DNA of 64,000 nucleotides from Gentiana macrophylla (taxonomy: Eukaryota; Streptophyta; Magnoliopsida; Gentianales; Gentianaceae): positions 34,997,318 through 35,061,317 of the forward strand of contig CM047810.1 of the NCBI GenBank assembly GCA_026214975.1, read 5' to 3'. The notes beneath the pieces are model-generated. The model did not search any database. It saw only the letters and a program-made list of their open reading frames with translations, and was not told the DNA's origin. Shown in pieces: positions 57,701 to 64,000 of the stretch. Position 1 is the stretch's first letter. Each line of letters starts with the position of its first letter. A program made the translations under genes and the position numbers.

Positions 57701-58289
57701 ACAGAGAGAATTGGCGCGCCCTTTGTTGTATTGGCCTGAAGTTGGGATCGACACTTAGGTTATGCAAGGCGACCTCCGATTCTACACCTCTCATATCAGT
57801 TACCTCCCAGGCGAATGCGTCCAAGTTTGCTTTCAGAAGCTCGATCAGTTCTTCCCTTTCTTCCTCGGTAGTCCTCGATCCTATTTTTATCTTTTGATCG
57901 GGATATTTGACGTTTATTATAACTTCGATCAACTCGTCTTCGGCAGTGAAGTCGGGCTCGTCCCGAACTTGCAATGTTTCTACCTCTACGGCCTTCTCCG
58001 AGACTTCTTTCATCATAGCAATCTGATCCGTAGCTGTGTTAAGACCATCCAGTCGTGGTCGCTTAGAGTCGACCCTGTTTTTGGTCATATAGTCGAGGAA
58101 AGCTCCAGGTCGGCTGATGGCGACCCCAACTTCTTCCCCTACGTGAAATTTGACCCGTTGGTGGGGAACGGACGCCACCATTTGGAACTTCTTCATAGCT
58201 GGGATTCCCAAAATCATGTTGTAGTAAGAGGGCAGGTCGATTACCAAGAAAGTTATTATCTCCGTTCTACAGGGCTCATAGTCGCCCAA
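57699..58289 (-). pseudogene. Tat protease-to-RT linker region
   Basis: The open frame starts with the end of the aspartic protease (YYNMILGIPAMKKFQMVAS, the conserved flap-end segment) and continues through an acidic linker to NLDAFAWEVTDMRG and LSVDPNFRPIQQRAR, which introduces the RT. The protease active-site triad lies upstream at 58300-58500 in broken frames. Confidence 0.8.
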
Positions 58290-58554
58290 AATGATATTGA
58301 GGTCGATCGTGCCTTTGACCCGTACTGTGTCGTTGGTAAAACCTTCGAGGACCCCAAGGTAGGGTTTTAACTTGGCCTCCCCGAATCCGATCTGTTTTAA
58401 ACAAATGAAATAGATGACGCCGCGGCCGGCCTCAGATATCGACCATTACTCGGTTGACGCCGTGTGCTTGTCGTTCACCCCACCTTTAGAATGAGGGGTA
58501 TCTCCATAGGCCACCGATCGTTGTTAGCTCGCTTTTGTGAATATGATTCCCTTC

Positions 58555-60590
58555 TCATTCTCTCCCAACACAATCGCTTTTGCCGCGGGTATTGATTTGA
58601 TTTATCCGAGATTTCGATTGATGGTTGCTGAAATATTCCGTGGATGACCTGAACCTCTCTCTGATAGACGCGAGGTTGGCGTCCTTGACCGGGAGTGTTG
58701 TTCCCCTCGCGTTTATATTTATTGGCTGGTCCCTCACGGATCAGCCTTTCTATCTCGCGCCTCAGGGTGAAGCATTCATCGGTGATGTGGCCATGGTCCT
58801 TGTGATAGTCGCAGATTTGGATTTATCGCGGCTATCGTGATCGCCCTCATAGGCTTTGGTTTGTCGAAATGTTCACGAATTTCAAACAAGATTTGGGATG
58901 CTTTGGTGTTGAGCGGGGTAAAATTATCCTCGCTAAATTTGTACGGCTTCTTTACCTCACGATCGCGATTAGTATCTCGTCCCCTTTTCTTTTTCTACGG
59001 TCATCCACGCGATCCTCCTTCGCGAACGTGGCTCTGTCTTGAGGCTTTGCTTTCCCGGCAGACGGCGCCTCGCCGACCCCCATCATTCGGCCCTTTCTAA
59101 CATCTCCTGAGACCCGCTTTGGGGGCCGCAGATTGAATCGATTTTCATCGGGCCTTTGGCGATTCCGGTGAGGAAACATGTTATGACCGCATCGTGCTGG
59201 AATGTTCCTTGTTTGATCATATATTCGACGAACCGCTCGTAATATTCTTTTCCGATTCATGCCCTCCCATACGAACCTCATATAGGTCCTCAATGGTTTT
59301 CTTCGCCCGCTTGCCGATTCAAACTCTCGACAAACTTTTCCGACAAATCCTCCCAACTTTCAACTGAGCCGCGAGAAGCCCGCGTATCCAGGGCCAGCCC
59401 TATCCTCGCATCCGCCAACTAACGCGATGCACCAGGTGGATTTATTTTGTGTATCAAGGGTGATGCGACCTTGGAACGCGGTGAGCGATCGTTTGGGCAT
59501 GAATTTCCATTGTAATAGTTGTAATCGGGATAACTAACCTTTTCTCTGTGGGAGGCAATGTTTGGTAATCCTTTAGCGAGCACGTCGATCCCGAAATCGG
59601 GCGACTTTCTCGACGGGCCTCGACTTTTTAATTCTCGCAAGCTCTTTTCTCATTACCTCCATCTGCATTACGCCAAAATAGGGTCGATTCGGGTCGTGGA
59701 TCGTGCTTGCGTGTCGGCTCGCTCCGTTCTACGCCTGATTCCCTATGATTTTGTGATCCCTCTTGGCGGGCCCTCTTTTCCCTGATAATTGTGCGGGCAT
59801 CTTGTGCGTGTCTATCCAGCTGGATGGGCATCTCTTCTCTAGGAAGGCTGAGACGACTTGGGGCTAAAGCCTTGTCCTTCTCACCCAACCTATTAAACGC
59901 GACCCTTTGTCGATCCTCTTTCCTTTTTGATGGTCGCGATCTTGGGGGCCGAGGTTCGTGGAATTTCTTTCCTCGGTCCATAGCGACTGAAGAGTGCACG
60001 CTCTCCTCTACGTCGATTTGTTGAATTTGGCTCTGGCGGCCACAGTCTGCGCGACCGCAAGAGGGATTCGTTTTCGGGAGGATTACGGGGTCGAATCGTC
60101 ATAGGGCCTGGCCCTTAGCCACCAGGCGGGAATTGGTGAGATACATAGTTTCAGCCACGTACTGGCGTATTCCTCATTTCGGCGACCTCTGGGTCCTCAC
60201 GAAAGCCGGTTGTATTTACGGGATCGATCTTTGGCTTTGCTTGTGACCTCTCTGCGAGTTCCATCCAGGCAACAATAGCCTCTTTTGACTTGGTTTTTTG
60301 ATTAATGACATTTCGAGCATCGCTGGGTGCTAAGACCCTCTCTAATCCTTCTCTTCCTGCAGGAGATTGTCTAAGCGTTTCTCCTGCGCCTTCCCACGAG
60401 CTTGATGTAGCATAGTACCTTTGCGGGGGGTTTGGGGTGTTAGATGCCTTTACTTCCAGCCATCTCTGCGTGGTGGCTTTTGAGCGATTTCTTTGGTAAA
60501 GGGAAGAAATAAAGGCGGTTTGAGGACTTTTCTTTGTAAGATTATCTCCTCCTGAATGAGAGCTCTGGTGATTTTTACACAATCGGTTTC
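58555..60590 (-). pseudogene. Tat gag region
   Basis: Fragmented minus frames at 58952-59356, 59419-59640, 59628-59999 and 60151-60609 are rich in Arg, Glu and Pro. They include a WEDLSEKFV-like and YMRFVWEGM-like capsid segment and an ADARIGLALDTRA stretch (59350-59430). The order fits Gypsy gag: variable N terminus, capsid, then a basic region leading to protease. No zinc knuckle is clear. Confidence 0.7.
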
Positions 60591-60605
60591 CAGTAACGGA
60601 GCCAA
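60585..60605 (-). promoter_or_regulatory. Probable primer-binding site of the Tat element
   Basis: TTGGCTCCGTTACTGG follows the 5' LTR end on the minus strand. It resembles, with changes, the TGGCGCCGTTGCCGGG site common in Tat/Athila elements. The tRNA is not certain. Confidence 0.6.
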
Positions 60606-61164
60606 TCAAGATGTCTAAATCCTCACGGGTGTCCTTGCGGTGTTTGGATGGTGGATATCTGGTCAGTATTTAAGGTGTGGTGATGCTCCGGTGGTGGTGG
60701 TGTGGAGAGAGTTAGAATGGAGAGAGCTTTTGCTTGCAAATATAGTGTGTATTTCATATATCTCATCCTCTTTAGTTTACAATGACCACCCCTTTTATAG
60801 AGATGGATAACTTAGGAACAAGTAATATATTAGATATTTTACTAATAGCTAGATCTTACTTAGATACTAAGCAAGGCACGAAATATCTAAGTTACAAGTG
60901 GGGAAAAGATCTCGATCAATCGGCGGCCATCTCTGTGAGGTCGCAAGAGCAAGCCCTCTTTGGCCTCGCCCCTGGCGACCTCGCTTGACTTGCCTGGATG
61001 GGATTCACAGGATCTGTTGCACTTGCCGGGGACGCAAAATGCCTTGGTCGCGGCGAGGTGAGACACGATGGCCGCCCCTTTTGCGATCTCTCTTGTCATG
61101 CCGGAGGATGGCCGCAGTGGGTAGTCCCTTACTGTTGAGGTGGTGGAATTATTTATACCCATCA
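60606..61164 (-). repeat. 5' LTR of the Tat element
   Basis: 559 bp, bordered by the CCACC duplication at 61165-61169. It is a near match to 47882-48437, the differences being mostly small indels. The terminal base pair next to the PBS differs (TCAAG against TGAAG). Confidence 0.9.
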
Positions 61165-61960
61165 CCACCTTAATTATTGACATATATTGTTACATTAAAT
61201 TACATTTTGAAAAACAACTATATTCCACTATGCCATTTAATCTAACATATTCCAACATTAAATTACATTTAGATAAAAAGATAAATTCAAATATGCCAAA
61301 ATAAAATCATTCCTTAAAACCACATTAAATTAAATACATGAAAAATAAATCATTCAAATATGTCGAGAAAGAAAATCATCACCTACAAATTAGCGTCCTC
61401 CTTTAATCCGAAATTTTAAATTACATTTTGAAAATTAACTGAACTCAAATGCCAATTAATGCGAAATATGCTTACAATAAAATCATTTCCTACAAACTAG
61501 CCAGCTCAATTAATGCAAAGTATTCTTACATTTAATTACATTTTGAAAAATAAAAAAAATCAAATATACTATTTAATGCGAAATATATATTCTTACATTA
61601 AATTACATTTTGAAAAATATGATTAATTCAAATATGCCAAAGACAAATCATTCCCTAAAACTACATTAAATTAATTTTATGACAAATAACTAAATTCAAA
61701 TATCAAGAAAAAATCATCCCCTACAAATTATCGTCCTCCTTTAATGAGAATATTCTTACATTCTTACATTAAATTACATTTGAAAAAAGAACTAAATTCA
61801 AATATGCCAATAAATGCCAAATATTCTTACATTAAATTACATTTTGAAAAAATAACTAAATTCAAATATGCCATTTAATGCGAAATATTATTACATTAAA
61901 TTACATTTTGAAGAAAAAAACTAAATTCGAATATGCCAAACTAAATTACGTTAACTAAAC
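61165..61960. repeat. AT-rich satellite array, right part
   Basis: It continues the array interrupted at 47876. The marker block recurs near 61449, which is about 325 bp after 47836 when the Tat element is ignored. The array fades out near 61950. Confidence 0.75.
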
Positions 61961-62834
61961 GTTTCTCTATTATCAAATCAGGTACAAATAATGTTAAAAT
62001 CATAGACTGGAAATATATTGCTATTTAGATAACAATTTTACATATATATGTTGATTATTCCACGATACATTACATATAATTGTCATTTATACTATTACTA
62101 TTCAGAGACTCGAGTGCTCATAACCGTTAGAGGCACTTGGGGTTCACACGAAAATGTCTTTCATTATACAATGGCTTTTGATTCAAATTGTGACTTGTTT
62201 GAATCAAACCCGATGACGCTCATAAAATTCTGATGATGCTTTCAAACTTAGGAATGATTTTGTTTGCATGCTGGTGCCTTTTGGAGGCCAAAGGTACCTC
62301 ATACACGAAATGAGGTACCCCTAAGTGAAAGGGTAATTATCATCTCCGTTCAAAGGTGCATGCATTCGCTAGAGGTACACCACTTCATAAATGCTTGAAT
62401 GCGATAGCATCACTTCACAATTGCATGTATTCGAATTGCGCGGATGGAACGGCTCGGATTTCATAAGTGCATCCGTTTAGGTCGAACCGTGTTTTGTTAC
62501 GGGAACCGAAAGTAAACAATAACAAAATATTTACTTTTTGAAAAATATTATTATGATATGGAAACTATTATTAGGATATGAAAAATATTACGTGTTATGG
62601 AAAATATTGATATTAGTGTATTAAATTAGTAATGGTAGTTTGGGGTATCTTGGATAGAGATAGAAGCCCTGACATTGGCTATAGATATTGTACTCTTTGA
62701 TTGATTGAGATATACGAAATACATTGACCGAAATTTGTCAAAATATCTAAAAATAAAAGTTTTGTTTTATTGCCACAGAGTCATATGGACCATAATCATT
62801 CTGTAACACTTCATTTTATTACCACAGATTCATT
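61961..62834. other. Unassigned intergenic DNA
   Basis: Mixed sequence with repeated GTACCTC and CACTTCA(T/C)AA motifs around 62290-62480 and an AT-rich stretch at 62520-62640. No gene or element was identified. Confidence 0.3.
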
Positions 62835-63983
62835 CAATGTACGGTCAGGCACATGAAGAATTTCAGCCAAATTCAAATTCTTTCCTGAAGCGAATTTTAG
62901 TTCCATTGTACAATTCCAACAACTTTGGCACGAACATCATTTGCCATTTTGATCTCTTGTCTATCAGTGCATTCCATTTAGTTCAGATATGTTATTTCTT
63001 ACATGGGTTGTTGCCCTGTATCCAACCACCATGCTTCTTCAACTCCAACCGAGTTGGCTTCTTCCACAACAACAACAAATTTCTGATCATTGTTTCCACT
63101 AGAAACATTCATATGATCTTTGTTTGATTTGTCATTTTTTGCCATCTCCTCTCTTATGTGATTTCGGCATTCTCGAGCAGTATGACCAGTCTTTTGGCAA
63201 TAGACGTAATCACCCTTGAACTTTTTCTTAGAGGTTTCTACATGATCCCTCTTCGGTAAAGAGTTTTTGCGCTTCTTGTTCCCTGATTGGAGGCCTTGAA
63301 CCATGTTAGCATTTTCTTCCTCATGTTCAAGATTCTCTCGCTTTTTAGAGTCTTCCTCAATGAGCAAGTGACGCATGAGGGATTCCAGGGTATGCTTGGT
63401 TTCATCATATTTTAGTTTATTTGTATATTCATTCCAATTTAGCAATAATTGCACCAACTTGGAATGCTTCCGGTAAGGTAATCTCAGCACTTTTAAGATT
63501 AGCAACAAAAGATTGTAATTCATGAACATGGGCACGAATAGACTTACCATCAGTCATTTTGAAATTAAAATAGTTACCAATCGAAAATTTCTGATTGCTT
63601 TCCTCTTTGATTTGGCATTTGTTGTTCAGCGCCACCCATAAGTGTTTTGTTGTCTCGGTTGTTCTATGTCCATTGTATACAGATTCTGACAACACATTCA
63701 GAATGTGTCCTCTGCATAGGAAATCATCATCCTTTCGCTTTGCTTCAGTTCCACCAATTCCTTCTTGATTTCATCAGGATCATCCTCATTTTCTTCTAGA
63801 ATTGGTGCAAAGTCATCACTCATAATGTATGACAATTTGATCGCTATCAAGAAAAACAACTTTCTCTTGCCAACGTGTGAAATTGTGTCCATCAAAACGA
63901 TCAAGAAGACCCAAGTTCTCATTCATGACTTGAATGGAAGGTGCCATAAAGTCATTCAATGGCAAATCCTTAAACAAAGACAT
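62835..63983 (-). pseudogene. Copia gag and protease start (broken)
   Basis: From 63983: MSLFKDLPLNDFMAPS, then LDRFDGHNFTRWQEK, the Copia gag start. A shift near 63840 leads to the frame at 63698-63922, a second to 63429-63695 (FNFKMTDGKSIRAHVHELQ, AFQVGAIIAKL) and a third to 62999-63430 with the zinc knuckle and WWLDTG, the protease active site. The knuckle reads YVYCQKTGHTAREC: the first cysteine is missing. Further protease sequence (SGKNLNLAEILHVP-like) is seen to about 62840, then coding ends. Pol is absent. Confidence 0.8.
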
Positions 63984-64000
63984 CTCATAAAACTGTTGGA

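Larger units (their letters stand above)
47882..61164 (-). mobile_element. Complete Tat-type Ty3/Gypsy retrotransposon, 13.3 kb
   Basis: LTRs lie at 47882-48437 and 60606-61164, starting TGATGGGTATAAATAATT on the minus strand. CCACC flanks both sides (47877-47881 and 61165-61169). Minus-strand order: PBS, gag, protease, RT, RNase H, second RNase H, integrase. A long 3' region with plus-strand genes and an 86-bp array follows. A second RNase H, antisense ORFs and a long 3' region are known marks of the Tat/Ogre lineage. Frames are broken by many small indels. It is more GC- and CpG-rich than the surrounding satellite. Confidence 0.92.

Overview
The window is nuclear DNA of a flowering plant, most likely a eudicot. 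It is AT-rich, dominated by plant-type transposable elements (Copia, Ty3/Gypsy including a Tat-type element, LINE, SINE, MULE, hAT, Stowaway and Emigrant/pogo-like), and holds one intron-containing plant receptor-kinase gene. I see no rRNA gene, functional tRNA gene or CRISPR. The species cannot be named from the sequence alone.

Layout. 1-7972: a large LTR element on the minus strand with no recognisable coding sequence (LARD-like); its upstream edge abuts a MULE transposase 5' fragment (8013-9380). 9940-14036: a diverged, truncated relative of the same element. 14250-14998: a piece of Gypsy-type LTR. 15101-16560: MITEs. 16562-19429 (minus): the only convincing host gene, a two-exon LRR receptor-like kinase of the LRR-III type, with two SINE-like insertions in its intron. 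19430-22815: intergenic repeats and a degenerate tandem array. 22814-27599 (plus): a Gypsy remnant (broken gag, then a 3' LTR) whose LTR contains a Copia-type solo LTR with a perfect 5-bp target duplication. 27600-34525: MITEs, one with a large GGGTA-type array, two LINE fragments and a SINE. 34677-36579: a hAT-like element containing a 5'-truncated LINE. 36588-45905: a three-level nest, in which a decayed Copia was entered by a Gypsy-type LTR, which was entered by a full-length 5.06-kb Copia. 45964-46669: an Emigrant/pogo-like deletion derivative. 46740-61960: an AT-rich satellite with a higher-order unit of about 330 bp, split by a complete 13.3-kb Tat-type Gypsy element. 61961-64000: unassigned DNA and a decayed Copia gag/protease.

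The most notable object is the Tat element (47882-61164, minus strand). It has 556-559-bp LTRs, a 5-bp target duplication, gag-protease-RT-RNaseH-second RNaseH-integrase order, nine copies of an 86-bp repeat next to the 3' LTR, and two antisense (plus-strand) transcription units. Each antisense unit has its own TATA box, and the first has canonical GT-AG introns.

Nearly all element reading frames are broken by 1-2-base indels, and LTR pairs differ largely by indels. Part of the apparent decay may therefore be sequence error. Coordinates with a target duplication are exact; other repeat boundaries are approximate.
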